A DNA stretch of 64,000 nucleotides from Ostreiculturibacter nitratireducens (GTDB lineage Bacteria > Pseudomonadota > Alphaproteobacteria > Rhodobacterales > Rhodobacteraceae), in the NCBI RefSeq assembly GCF_032670585.1, contig NZ_JAVQHL010000001.1:930001-994000 (forward strand). The letters are read 5' to 3'. Under the pieces are notes generated by a model. It made no database searches. It had not been told where the DNA came from and saw only the letters and a program-made list of their open reading frames with translations. A program made the translations under genes and the position numbers. The number at the start of each line of letters is the position of its first letter. Position 1 is the first letter of the stretch. Below are positions 43,470 through 53,083 of this stretch, piece by piece.

Positions 43470-43893
43470 TGGGAGCGCCGTGCTTACGGACATGCCCTTC
43501 GCCTGCGCCTTCGACCTTGATGCCCGTGCTGTCGATCAGCAGGTGCAGCGGGCCCTTGAAGCCGCGATATGGGATGTTCACGGCCAAGGTCTTCTGGCGA
43601 CGCGACAGCGTGATGAAGTCTGGCACAGCCCGGTCCAGGGCAACCAGGCACATCAGGCTTTCGACGAAGCCGGTCATCTGGCGCAAGGCCATGCCGAACA
43701 GCACCTTCATGGAGAGGCAGGTTTGGATGGCGGCATCGCTGTGTATATGCTGTCGGCCACGCCTGCCTCTCGGCGTGGCATTCCAACTCATCTCGGGGTC
43801 GAACCAGATCGTCGCCGAACCCCGGCGCTTGAACGCTTGGTTATGGGCCAGCCTGTTCCCGGTCCTGTAGGTGGGAGGTGTCGGTCTGCTCAT
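43470..43893 (-). pseudogene. 5' part of an IS5-family transposase gene, truncated
   Basis: From 43893 leftward: PTYRTGNRLAHNQAFKRRGSATIWFDPEM, HSDAAIQTCLSMKVLFGMALRQMTGFVESL, TLSRRQKTLAVNIPYRGFKGPLHLLIDSTG and IKVEGAGEGHVRKHG, which match the N-terminal half of common alphaproteobacterial IS5 transposases. Homology ends near residue 141 where the IS6 remnant begins; the open frame runs on to 43297 as a chimaera with an out-of-frame stretch of the IS6 gene. Confidence 0.85.
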
Positions 43894-44299
43894 GCAGCCC
43901 AGCTACCGCGCTGGATTCACGAGATGAATCCCTCAGTGTATTTGTGCAACAGAGCCTCCTCGCCCCTCGACGCGCATGAGGACGTGCCCGAAATCATAGC
44001 CGAGGCCCTCGCGGCAAGCGTTCCGAATTGAGGAGACAGCTGCGCCTAACTAGTGCGCGCCAGTCAAACGCTCCGCGAGAAGGTATCCGAGGGTGTCTTC
44101 GGCAATCCGAAGCTAGATGCACCGCGACGGAGACGATTCCGAACGTAGGAAGCGCCTTTGCGTCGGGTGGGCCCCGCCACGGAACATCATGACGCCTCAA
44201 GCGGCCTCAAAACCCCCTGCTTCGCTACCCGGAGGATGACCCGGACATAGCCGTTCAGCAGCTTTGGGTAATCTGTTCGCGCGACCCGCATGGCCCGTT
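43894..44299. other. Gene-free interval between IS remnants and the type VI cluster
   Basis: About 406 bp with no recognisable gene, RNA or long repeat. Short open frames exist on both strands but none has a convincing ribosome site or family match. Confidence 0.5.
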
Positions 44300-45172
44300 T
44301 CAGAGCTTACCCTCGGAAATCCATTCCTCGATCAGGTCGCGCCCGACTTCGAAATGCATGCTGTCCTCGCGCGAAAACCCGGCGCCCCAGTACCAACCTT
44401 CATTCCGGAAGAAATCTGCTAGGATTGTCAAACCAAGCTGGGTCTTTCCATCACCGAGCGTGTCAAGATGCCCGTCAATGTTAAGGTCCAGCGAAAGACC
44501 GAAAGCATGCGTGGACGTGCTGTTGGCCGACCCTCGTATCCGCCTGACGCAGAGCGAACCGGCGGTGTTGATCCGCGCGTACAGGTCGGGATCTGTGGCC
44601 TTGATCCTGTCGAAGACCCGGCGCAACGAGTCAATGGCAGGACGGAGCATACGGACCTGCACCGGCCCGACCTGCTCGAGCACGAGGTTTTTTGACAGGC
44701 GATCGTTGGTCATTGTGCCGCAGTCTTCGGAAAGCTCCTCGTTCGGCTTGCCGAAGACGCTTTCGAGATAACTCGGGTCCGCGATGTTAACGCCCCGATT
44801 CACGTTGCGCCGGTTGGCGATGAGCACGACCTGAGCATAGGCATCAATGATCTGGTTCGGACCTTCCCGCATCAGGGACGGGTCGACACCGGTGGCGGAA
44901 CCCGGTGGTAAGGTGTCTGTCGCCGGGCCACTGGGCAGCGCGGAAATTCTTTGCTCTAGTTCAATAACCTTTGCCTGAAGCGCCTCGATCTGCTGACGAA
45001 GCATCTCGATCTCGATGCGGGCGCCGCTGTCGATGGCGGACCCTCCGCCAGCGTCACTGTCGTAGGCGATCGACGACTGCTCCGGGCCGAATTGCAGATA
45101 GATCAGCACGCCGAGGCCGACCGCTAGCAGGATCATGGCGGCGACGATTGCTGGAATGACGCGCTTGTCCAT
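44300..45172 (-). CDS. Membrane-anchored M15-type peptidase, TagX-like (type VI-associated)
   Basis: About 290 residues from the ATG at 45172 (MDKRVIPAIVAAMILLAVGLGVLIYLQF); a GTG at 45214 is possible. One N-terminal membrane helix, a short coiled coil (EIEMLRQQIEALQAKVIELEQRI), then a periplasmic M15 domain with the zinc triad H222, D229 (STHAFGLSLDLN) and H273 (DSMHFEVG). M15 enzymes cut peptidoglycan peptides. In Acinetobacter, TagX is an M15-like L,D-endopeptidase that opens the wall for type VI assembly; location beside this type VI cluster suggests the same job. An effector role is less likely because of the membrane anchor. Confidence 0.75.
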   Translation of the reverse strand: MDKRVIPAIVAAMILLAVGLGVLIYLQFGPEQSSIAYDSDAGGGSAIDSGARIEIEMLRQQIEALQAKVIELEQRISALPSGPATDTLPPGSATGVDPSLMREGPNQIIDAYAQVVLIANRRNVNRGVNIADPSYLESVFGKPNEELSEDCGTMTNDRLSKNLVLEQVGPVQVRMLRPAIDSLRRVFDRIKATDPDLYARINTAGSLCVRRIRGSANSTSTHAFGLSLDLNIDGHLDTLGDGKTQLGLTILADFFRNEGWYWGAGFSREDSMHFEVGRDLIEEWISEGKL

Positions 45173-45348
45173 TTCGGGCCAGTCTACGCGGGTTGATCTT
45201 GGCTGATACGACACTGGTCCAGCGCTGACATGGTGTCAACCAACGAGCCTCCGCCGTTCCACTGCAACGCCGCAGTGCTCTCGCAATGCGGTTGTCCAAG
45301 ATATTGACCTACTGTAGCATGAAATACGTTGGGACAAGAGGACCCGCC

Positions 45349-45906
45349 ATGTTGATCGAACGTTTTTTCGGATTTCTTTTCACCGGGTTCGTATTCGCCT
45401 CATCGGCGATTGCGCAGGACGCGAGTGACTTGTCTGCGGACCAGCTCAGGGCGCTTTTTGACAAGCAAAAGACGCGCGGCCTCGTTCTGGCCCCCACCGA
45501 AGCGCCACTGACCGAGGAAGCCCCCGCAGGCGCACCTGCAGCGCAGACGACCTACGTGGAACTGGCGCCGGACGAACAGATAAACATCCAGATCCGTTTC
45601 GACTTCGATTCCGCCGCTCTGCGCGACGACGAGAAGCCGAAACTCGCAACCCTCTGCGAAGTCATGAAGACCGTGGACGTGCAGCAGTTCCGGATCGTCG
45701 GCCATACCGACGCGTCGGGTTCCGCGAACTATAACGAGAAGCTTTCGCTCCTGCGCGCTCAGGAGGTGAAGCGGCACCTGGTAGGCAATTGCGGCATTCC
45801 AGACGAGAAGCTGGAAGCTGTCGGCGTCGGCGAACAGTTCCCGCTGGACAAGGAAGACCCGAATGCCGACGCCAACCGGCGCGTCGAATTCCAGGCGTTG
45901 AGCTGA
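45349..45906 (+). CDS. OmpA-family peptidoglycan-binding protein
   Basis: 185 residues from the ATG at 45349 (AAGAGGACCC upstream). Signal peptide 1-22 (FVFASSAIAQ), no lipobox cysteine, a short linker, then an OmpA domain: IRFDFDSAALRDDEKPKL, IVGHTDASGSANYNEKLSLLRAQEV and NADANRRVEF. It should bind peptidoglycan in the periplasm. It is divergent from the M15 peptidase and 43 bp upstream of the kinase PpkA, so it probably belongs to the type VI set. Confidence 0.9.
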   Translation: MLIERFFGFLFTGFVFASSAIAQDASDLSADQLRALFDKQKTRGLVLAPTEAPLTEEAPAGAPAAQTTYVELAPDEQINIQIRFDFDSAALRDDEKPKLATLCEVMKTVDVQQFRIVGHTDASGSANYNEKLSLLRAQEVKRHLVGNCGIPDEKLEAVGVGEQFPLDKEDPNADANRRVEFQALS

Positions 45907-45949
45907 GAAACCGCTACGCGGACCTAAGCCTTCACGGACAGGAGTCCAC

Positions 45950-48118
45950 ATGAGCACGCCTCAGGCGGGTGACATTTTCCAACCCGGCGACCTCCTGAAC
46001 AACACATACCGCATCCTGTCCATCCTTGGGCGCGGTGGCACTTCGGAGGTTTACGAGGCACGGTCGGAAGTTTCCGGGCGCGTCATCGCCATCAAGGCAT
46101 TACGATCCGAGTACGCGAACAACGCAGATTTTCTTTCCCTTATGACCCGGGAAGAGGAGATCCGCGACGTGCGCCATGACGCGGTCGTCCGCTACTACGA
46201 TACACAGCGGATGCTGAATGGCGTTGTGTATCTGGTCATGGACTATGTCGAGGGTGTAGGTCTCGACCAGAAGATGCGCGAGGGCGGCGTTGAGGCCGCT
46301 GACCTTCTGATCATTGGCCGCCGGGTCTGCGAAGGCCTGATCGCCGCCCACGAGCGACGGATTGTTCACCGAGATCTTTCGCCCGACAATATCATCCTGC
46401 GCGGTTCGAACCCGGCCGAAGCTGTGATCATCGACTTCGGAATCGCGAAGGATACGAACCCCGGCGCAGCTACAATTGTCGGCAACGAATTCGCAGGAAA
46501 ATACGCCTACGCCGCGCCGGAGCAGCTGCGCGGCTTCTCTGATGCGCGGACGGACATCTACTCGCTGGGTGCACTGTTGCTCGCAGTGTTCCGCGGCAAG
46601 AAGCCGGATGTCGGCAAGAACCCGGTCGATGTGGTCCAGAACAAGTCGAAACCTCTGGACGTCGAAGGCGTGCCGGAACCGTTGAAATCGCTCATCGCTC
46701 GGATGACCGATCCCGAACCGGATCGCCGATTCCAATCGGCGCAGGACCTTTTGGCTGCTTTCCGGTCCGCGTCAGCGGGCCGCTCGGCCGCTCCGGCGGC
46801 CGCGGGTCCACTGGAAGACGCGACGGTGATTGCGCCGCGGGTCACCGCAGGGAAAGAAACCGCCACACGGGCGCCAAGGACTACCGCCGCCAAGGACGAA
46901 GGCCGGAAAGGGTCCCGCATTCTTTTGCCTGCTGGCCTGGCCCTTGTCGTCGCAGCGGGCACCGGCGGCTATTTCGGCGGATTTTTCGAAGGCCTTCTTG
47001 GTCCGTCCTATCCGCTCGCCGACCCCTTCACCCTTACGGTCGAGAAGGCTCCGAACGCGTCGCCCCACGCCGCCGGGAATGTCCCCTCGCCCGAGATGAA
47101 CGCTGCGCTGTCGGATCGCATGGCAGCCTTGGGGGGGAACGCCGAACTATCCGTTGCCACCGGGAACCTTGCCGAGACATGGAGTGACGACGTGCTGCGA
47201 GCCGTCGACGCGGTATCGGGGCTGGACGAATACCGGGTTGCACTGTCGAACAACAGCATCGAAGTGTCCGGCCTGGCGAAGAACCGCGACGATCTTGCCG
47301 CCGCCCAAAGCGACGTGGCTGCGCTGCTTTCGGGCGGACCACTTTCGGGAACGGCGGACCTTCGGCTCGGGCCCAGGTTCCTGCCGCCGGCCGATCTCGC
47401 CCCTCTGCTAGAGACCTATGCCGACTGCGGGCGGCTACGCCTGCTTGCGCCTCCGGTAGCGGGGTATGGGTTTGATGACAGGATCATCGTCAGCGGCACC
47501 TTCTCCAGCACTGAGAGCCGCGACGGCCTCAGGGATGCAATCGGGGCGATTGCCGGCAACCGCTCAGTGAGCGTCGACGCCGAACTTCTGAACCCGGCCC
47601 TATGCGAAATCGATGCGGTCCTGCCTCAGGCCACGCCCGGCGGCTTCGACGTTCACTTCGGGTTCGGCGATAGGCCGGATCCGAACCCGTCAGGCACCTA
47701 CGTGGTCGGGGACAATCCCGTGATCGATGTGAAGCTTCCGGACGAAGTTCAGGACGGCTATCTCTGGATTTCCATAGTCGACGTGCAGGGGATCGTGTTC
47801 CACCTGCTTCCGAACATCGCGCGCCCTGACAACAGCATCGCCTCGCTCCGGAGCGACGCAACGGATGGCTATATTCGGGTGGCTTATCCGCTTTCCGACG
47901 CCTCGGACCGTTCGCGGCTTGCCTTCAAAGTCGACGGCAGCGTTCTTGGAAAGAGCAAGATCGTCGTCGTACATTCCGAAACACCGCTCTTCGATGAACT
48001 TCGCCCGACGACCGAGTCGGCGCAAAGTTTCGCCGAAGCGATACAAGAGGTCCGGAATTCGGGAGGATTGTCGGTCGCATCGCTGGATACGGCTATGCTC
48101 GTGACGACCGAGCGCTGA
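45950..48118 (+). CDS. ppkA: Type VI secretion-associated Ser/Thr protein kinase (PpkA-like)
   Basis: 722 residues. The kinase domain (about 18-272) has the glycine loop LGRGGTSEVY (26-35), K49 (IAIK), HRDLSPDN with catalytic D142, DFG at 162-164 and AAPEQ at 188-192. A linker with EDATVIAP (T292) leads to one membrane helix (about 323-345), and the periplasmic part ends in a DUF4384-like domain (GTYVVGDNPVIDVKL ... GYLWISIVDVQGIVFHLLP). PpkA phosphorylates threonines on type VI partners to be read by FHA proteins. It converges on the phosphatase gene with 2 bp between the stop codons. Confidence 0.93.
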   Translation: MSTPQAGDIFQPGDLLNNTYRILSILGRGGTSEVYEARSEVSGRVIAIKALRSEYANNADFLSLMTREEEIRDVRHDAVVRYYDTQRMLNGVVYLVMDYVEGVGLDQKMREGGVEAADLLIIGRRVCEGLIAAHERRIVHRDLSPDNIILRGSNPAEAVIIDFGIAKDTNPGAATIVGNEFAGKYAYAAPEQLRGFSDARTDIYSLGALLLAVFRGKKPDVGKNPVDVVQNKSKPLDVEGVPEPLKSLIARMTDPEPDRRFQSAQDLLAAFRSASAGRSAAPAAAGPLEDATVIAPRVTAGKETATRAPRTTAAKDEGRKGSRILLPAGLALVVAAGTGGYFGGFFEGLLGPSYPLADPFTLTVEKAPNASPHAAGNVPSPEMNAALSDRMAALGGNAELSVATGNLAETWSDDVLRAVDAVSGLDEYRVALSNNSIEVSGLAKNRDDLAAAQSDVAALLSGGPLSGTADLRLGPRFLPPADLAPLLETYADCGRLRLLAPPVAGYGFDDRIIVSGTFSSTESRDGLRDAIGAIAGNRSVSVDAELLNPALCEIDAVLPQATPGGFDVHFGFGDRPDPNPSGTYVVGDNPVIDVKLPDEVQDGYLWISIVDVQGIVFHLLPNIARPDNSIASLRSDATDGYIRVAYPLSDASDRSRLAFKVDGSVLGKSKIVVVHSETPLFDELRPTTESAQSFAEAIQEVRNSGGLSVASLDTAMLVTTER

Positions 48119-48120
48119 TC

Positions 48121-48831
48121 TCAGATTACATCGATCACGATGACCGAAATGTTGTCGGCGCCGCCGCCATCAAGGGCGATCTGTTGCAGCGTGTCGGCAA
48201 CCGTCTCGATGGGCTCCGAACGCAGCACGCGCTCCAGCGTGCTGAAGTTTGCATATTTGCTCAGACCGTCGGAACAGAGCAGGAAGCGGTCACCGGGGAA
48301 GACTTCGCCTCGGATCTTGTCGAGTTCGAGCGCGCCATCCACTCCGACGGCGCGCGTGACGACGTTCGACTGCGCGTGGCGCTCTGCCTCGTCCCAGGTG
48401 AGTTCTCCGGCTTCGACGAGCGCCCCAACGAGCGAGTGATCTGAGGTCAATAATTCGATCGATCCGGACTGCAGCCGATAGAGACGGCTGTCACCCGCCC
48501 AGAACCCGGCAAAGTGGCCTTCCGCGACTACTAGGACGACCACGGTCGCGCCTATGATTCCAGCGCCGCGGTTCGTGGCTTCGGTCAGGATGCTCTCATG
48601 CGCCCGGCTGATCGCAGTGCGCAGTTCACGGATCAGGTCTCCGGGCGGAAGTCCGGATGGGAGCATCGCGATGTTATCCACCACGCATTGAGACGCGAAA
48701 TCCCCTGCCGAGTATCCGCCCATTCCATCCGAGACGGCCCAGATACCCTGCTCCGGCATGGTGAGGATGCTGTCCTCGTTCACCTTCCGGACCTTGCCCA
48801 CATGCGTCGAGGCCGAGAACCTGATTTTCAT
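48121..48831 (-). CDS. pppA: Type VI secretion-associated PP2C-family phosphatase (PppA-like)
   Basis: 236 residues from the ATG at 48831 (MKIRFSASTHVGKVRKVNEDS). PP2C metal-site motifs: VNED (17-20), DGMGG (35-39), AGDSRLYRL, LLCSDGLSKY and GGADNISVIVIDV. It removes phosphate from PpkA targets and so resets the type VI post-translational switch. Its start overlaps the TagF stop by 4 bp and it is the last gene of the leftward cluster. Confidence 0.94.
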   Translation of the reverse strand: MKIRFSASTHVGKVRKVNEDSILTMPEQGIWAVSDGMGGYSAGDFASQCVVDNIAMLPSGLPPGDLIRELRTAISRAHESILTEATNRGAGIIGATVVVLVVAEGHFAGFWAGDSRLYRLQSGSIELLTSDHSLVGALVEAGELTWDEAERHAQSNVVTRAVGVDGALELDKIRGEVFPGDRFLLCSDGLSKYANFSTLERVLRSEPIETVADTLQQIALDGGGADNISVIVIDVI

Positions 48832-49505
48832 TTGACAACTTCCAGCACACTGGAATTCCACGCTGGCGCTTCCAGGTCGAACAAACCCGTCGCTTGCACC
48901 GGGTCCGGCAATCCCCGGGACAGCATCAGCCGTTCCTCTCTATCGACGACCGCGCTCCAGAGGCACACATCCCCATGTTTTCCCGTGATTTGCGCCGCCG
49001 CAAGGGCGTGTTCGGGCATGACATCGCGATAGATCATCACAGGCGAGCGGCCGGGAGCGCAGTCGACGTCGGCAGGCAGTCGGAGGTCCTGTTTCTCAAG
49101 CGCCCCGGCAAGATCGTTGCGGCCAATCTCTTCATCGAGGACGGAAAGCGCCAGATCTTCAAGATTCTCGAAGGTCTGGCGGTTGGCGAAGTGAACGAGC
49201 GCCGCGTTCCGCCCAACGAACTGAGCACCCAGCGTCAGTGGGTATCGCCGGCCAACCCTGTCGACTGACGGCATGACAATACCCACCAACCCGCGCTCCC
49301 CCACGGCACCCGAGGCGAGTGTGAAGCGCCAGATTGGCGCGGATAGGTAGCACTCGCTCCATCGCTCCGCGAGACGATCCTGCGCGGCCAACAACACCCT
49401 CTGCATCCAAGCGTCCCAAACGTTGGCAACACCCGATGGAAGGCCGAGCCGTATGAAGTCCCCAAGGGCCGGGATCTTTCCGAAAGCGCCGAACCCGGTA
49501 CCCAT
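48828..49505 (-). CDS. tagF: Type VI secretion-associated protein TagF
   Basis: 225 residues beginning MGTGFGAFGKIPALGDFIRLGL, the characteristic TagF (DUF2094) start, followed by VWDAWMQRVLLAAQDRL and SGAVGERGLVGIVMPSVDRVGRRYPLTL. TagF is a post-translational repressor that contacts the FHA protein in systems where it has been studied; here it is a separate protein and not fused to PppA. Its ATG overlaps the TssM stop (TGATG). Confidence 0.92.
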   Translation of the reverse strand: MGTGFGAFGKIPALGDFIRLGLPSGVANVWDAWMQRVLLAAQDRLAERWSECYLSAPIWRFTLASGAVGERGLVGIVMPSVDRVGRRYPLTLGAQFVGRNAALVHFANRQTFENLEDLALSVLDEEIGRNDLAGALEKQDLRLPADVDCAPGRSPVMIYRDVMPEHALAAAQITGKHGDVCLWSAVVDREERLMLSRGLPDPVQATGLFDLEAPAWNSSVLEVVK

Positions 49506-52500
49506 CAAAATGACTTCGGACAGCTGAACTTGCTCAGCGCCGGAAGGGCGAAGGGGTTCAGGACCGACCCCGACTGGAGCTGGAAGATCGCGATCCGGCC
49601 ACCGACGTTGAAAATCACCCGGTTTCGGTCAGATACGTTCGTGCTGCGGATCTCGGCCGCATTGAGAAGCCGGAACCATGCCCAGGGCCCGTCACGGCTG
49701 AGCGTGCTCTCCGTATTCGAACTTGCAGGCTGGAATGTGACGCGGGCAAGCCCAACCTGCCCCGGCCACGTGATCGCGGCGGGTGTCGGGGCCGCTGAAT
49801 GCCTGAATCCGACTGACTGGCCGTCGATTTCGAGAAGCACTTCCGTCGCCTTCGGATCGAGAGCTTCGGGTGTGATCTGGAACTTCACCGCGGGTTCCGG
49901 ACCACCGCTGAAGAAGGCGTCGCGAATTTCCGAAGCGTACTGAAGTTGCTGCAGCACGGCCTGCGAGATCCCGAGGTCGACATCGTTGACCCGGTTCCAC
50001 GCCCATGGTCGGGCCCGGATGTCGACGTGGTCGCGCAGGTTCTCATTGAAGAACGCATCAATGAGACCGTTCGGAGCAAAGAGCCGCGAGAAGTCCTGCA
50101 TGGCCACGTCCGCGCGAGCTCCCCGGTTGAAGGGGTAGCGGTTTTCCAGCGCCTGCTCGCAGAAAGGAAGCACCTGCGCCTGCCATTTGGCGTTGATTGA
50201 AGCGCGCGTCCCGTCCGCGGTGATACCCGCAGACCCGCTGACGATCTGCGTCGACCAGCGCTGGATCGGTCCGGGAAGCCGGTTCGCAAGCTCCTGGAAG
50301 CGGACGATGGCAGCCGTGTCCTCGCCAGTCCCTCCCGCTCCGCCGGAGAAGGAAAGCTTGTTCAGCTCCTGGTAGACCTCGGTCAAACGCCCCATCAACT
50401 CGTCCAGCTTCGACGGCTGGCCTTCCGGTTCGGCGACGAGGTCGTTCAACCAGGCGAAACGCTCTTCCACGTAAGCACCTGGTGGCTTCGGCTCCGGTCC
50501 CTCTTCGTCCGTTAGGTTTGAACGCAGGGTATTCAGGAAAAGCTGGCTGCGGCTGGTCAACGCGGACTGCAGTTCAAGCTGCCCGATGTTCTGCGCACCC
50601 TCCGTCAGGCCCTGGATACTCAGGTCCGTTCGATCCTCGGTCAGCCTCGTTTCGGCCGCAATACCCTTCAGGACGTTGACGAGGGGCGAGGTCGGACCCG
50701 AGAGAACGTTTGTCACCTCCACCGCGTGGCTCAGGCTCTCCAGTGGAATGATGTCGACATCGCCGAGGATCTGGTCATAACGCGCGATGAAGTCGTTGTA
50801 GTATAGGTCAAGGACGTCACGGCTCATCGCTAGCAGCACTGTTTCGCTTTGCTCGCTTTCGCCACGCGGACCGAGAACCCAGCTTTCGCTTTGAATGCGC
50901 TTGGCGACGCCGAGCGCTTCGTCGAGGAAGACGGTATTGAACCCGTCGTAAGTGAAGATCCCTTCGATCCCCTCGTTCAGCGGTTTTCCGGAGGACCGGA
51001 CCAGCACACGGGAAATCGCCGGTCCGCCAATGTCAGTCAGGCGCCACTGCGGCAAGTCCTTCGCCCGCGGCGAATTGATGATCCCGTTGTACACACGCTG
51101 TGCGAGTGGCATCTCGGACAGCAGCCCCTGGACCTGCTCGACCAGCGGGCCGTTCAGCGCGATCTGATCCATCGGCTGCGACAGAAGCGCATCAAGGTGG
51201 TTCGCGAGATCCTGACGCAGGTCAGCCCGGCCGGGACCTTCGAAGGCGATGCTCCAGTCGAGGTTCATCCATTCCTTGACCAGACTCTGGTTCATCGGCC
51301 CCTGCTGGCCCAACATCAGATAGACCTTGACCGCCTCGTAGAGGAAGTCGGGGTTGTTCATATTGGCCTGGATCTGATCTTCGAGGCGCAGGAGCAGCCG
51401 CGGCAGGAAGTGCTCGTTCAAGGCCGCGCGGTAGGATTGCTGTGCCTGGCTGCCGAGGACGTCACCCTGGTAGAGACCATAGGTGATCGACCGCTCGGGT
51501 TCAGGATCGGACGCGGCAGGATTGGCAGGAAGTCCGCGAAGGATGTTCAGCGCCGGCACGACGCTCGGAAGGTCGCTGTCCTCGATCGGGCTGCGGGGAA
51601 TTTGGCCTGCCGCGCCGCGGTACTCGTCCACCTTTTCAGCGGTGGCCGCGAGCAGTTGCATATTGCCCATGTAGCTTCTGCCCCAGAGCGCGCTCAGCGC
51701 GAGCGCGCCCATGATCGATGCGGCGACGATGGCACGGCGCGACCAACGGTAACGCCTTTCGACCTTGTCGTCGGCACTCACCAGCCCCGCTTCCCGGAAG
51801 ATCACACCCTCGAAGAGTCGGGTCAGGAAATAGGACCGTCCGGTCCCCCGGCCGGAACCGATAGCCTGCCGCCCGATGCCGAAAGTGCGCGCCATGCCCA
51901 TCATGAGGCGATCGATCGGTGTGCCCTCCTGAGTGCCCGACGTGAAATAGATACCGCGCAGCAGGTGCCTTTGCTCGAACCGGTTGTCCTGGAACACCTC
52001 ATTGAGGAAATCCCGGGCTGTAGCCCGGACGGTGGCGACCTGGGATGGGAAGCCGGCGATAAGGCTCCTGCGCTGCGGATCGGTCTCCTGTTGCATGCGC
52101 TCGAGCGACTGCTCGTTGAGGCGACCAAGAAGCAGGCCGAATTCCGTGTCGAACGTGGCGACAGGGGAGAATTCTGCCTTGGCCTTTTTCGGCAACGGCA
52201 GCGTGAATCCCCATACCTGCTCACGGTCTTCCTTGCCGAGCGTATCGAAGAACTCGGTAAAGCCGGCGATGAGGTCCGATTTGGTAAAGACGACATAAAC
52301 CGGGAACCGAACCCCGAGCGTGTCCCGCAGTTCGTGCAGGCGCCTGCGGATCGCCGCAGCGTGACTCTTCTGGGTCACCTCATCCTGAAGCGTCAGATCT
52401 GAAAGCGAAATCGCGACTATCGCGCCATTGATCGGCTGGCGCCTGCGGTATTTCTTAAGAAGCTTGAGAAAACCGGTCCAGGCAGCGTTGTCTTCAGCCG

Positions 52501-53083
52501 CGCCGCTATCTTGCGTCGTATAGCGACCGGCAGTGTCGATCAGCACCGCGTTATTCGTGAACCACCAATCGCAGTTGCGCGTTCCGCCGATGCCGCCGAT
52601 CGCCTCCTTGCCGACGGTATCGACAAGCGGAAACTGCAGCCCGGAATTCACGATGGCGGTGGTCTTGCCCGCGCCCGGCGGACCGATCATGACGTACCAG
52701 GGCAGCTCGTAAAGGTGTCTGCGTCCAAGCTTGGACTTCCGAAGTGCCGCAAGAGCCGTCCGGAGTTTTCCCTTCAGCTCGTTGAGTTCGTCCTTGATCG
52801 CCTCGTCTTCCTCGTCGACCGCCTCGACCATCTCGACGATTTCCTCGGCCATCGCCTTGTCGCGCCGCGACCGCTGCAGAAGGATAAGGAGGAGGACAAG
52901 CAAAGCCAGAAACCAGACGGCGCCAATGAAGATGATCCGCGAAACAGGCGATGTCAGCGGGTAGGACTGGCCGAAGCCCAGAAGGGGCCCGAGGAACCAG
53001 GCCGCGAGGCTAAATGCGAGCGCGACCAGAATCGTGATGGCAATGCCCGATCCGAGTTTCCTGAACATCCGAATGATGATCAT
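49505..53083 (-). CDS. tssM: Type VI secretion membrane-complex protein TssM (IcmF)
   Basis: 1192 residues, full length. Two N-terminal helices (about 12-34 and 48-69), a cytoplasmic GTPase-like domain with Walker A GPPGAGKTT (134-142), DTAGRY (183-188) and FTKSD (266-270), a third helix (about 449-469), then a large periplasmic region. An intact Walker A suggests NTP binding. It builds the trans-envelope channel with TssL; no TssJ lipoprotein gene is seen. Its start overlaps the TssL stop by 4 bp. Confidence 0.96.
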   Translation of the reverse strand: MIIIRMFRKLGSGIAITILVALAFSLAAWFLGPLLGFGQSYPLTSPVSRIIFIGAVWFLALLVLLLILLQRSRRDKAMAEEIVEMVEAVDEEDEAIKDELNELKGKLRTALAALRKSKLGRRHLYELPWYVMIGPPGAGKTTAIVNSGLQFPLVDTVGKEAIGGIGGTRNCDWWFTNNAVLIDTAGRYTTQDSGAAEDNAAWTGFLKLLKKYRRRQPINGAIVAISLSDLTLQDEVTQKSHAAAIRRRLHELRDTLGVRFPVYVVFTKSDLIAGFTEFFDTLGKEDREQVWGFTLPLPKKAKAEFSPVATFDTEFGLLLGRLNEQSLERMQQETDPQRRSLIAGFPSQVATVRATARDFLNEVFQDNRFEQRHLLRGIYFTSGTQEGTPIDRLMMGMARTFGIGRQAIGSGRGTGRSYFLTRLFEGVIFREAGLVSADDKVERRYRWSRRAIVAASIMGALALSALWGRSYMGNMQLLAATAEKVDEYRGAAGQIPRSPIEDSDLPSVVPALNILRGLPANPAASDPEPERSITYGLYQGDVLGSQAQQSYRAALNEHFLPRLLLRLEDQIQANMNNPDFLYEAVKVYLMLGQQGPMNQSLVKEWMNLDWSIAFEGPGRADLRQDLANHLDALLSQPMDQIALNGPLVEQVQGLLSEMPLAQRVYNGIINSPRAKDLPQWRLTDIGGPAISRVLVRSSGKPLNEGIEGIFTYDGFNTVFLDEALGVAKRIQSESWVLGPRGESEQSETVLLAMSRDVLDLYYNDFIARYDQILGDVDIIPLESLSHAVEVTNVLSGPTSPLVNVLKGIAAETRLTEDRTDLSIQGLTEGAQNIGQLELQSALTSRSQLFLNTLRSNLTDEEGPEPKPPGAYVEERFAWLNDLVAEPEGQPSKLDELMGRLTEVYQELNKLSFSGGAGGTGEDTAAIVRFQELANRLPGPIQRWSTQIVSGSAGITADGTRASINAKWQAQVLPFCEQALENRYPFNRGARADVAMQDFSRLFAPNGLIDAFFNENLRDHVDIRARPWAWNRVNDVDLGISQAVLQQLQYASEIRDAFFSGGPEPAVKFQITPEALDPKATEVLLEIDGQSVGFRHSAAPTPAAITWPGQVGLARVTFQPASSNTESTLSRDGPWAWFRLLNAAEIRSTNVSDRNRVIFNVGGRIAIFQLQSGSVLNPFALPALSKFSCPKSF

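Noticed and set aside
45349..45906. TssJ lipoprotein candidate for the OmpA-family gene
   Set aside because: It has a signal peptide but no lipobox cysteine, and its fold is OmpA, not the transthyretin-like TssJ fold.
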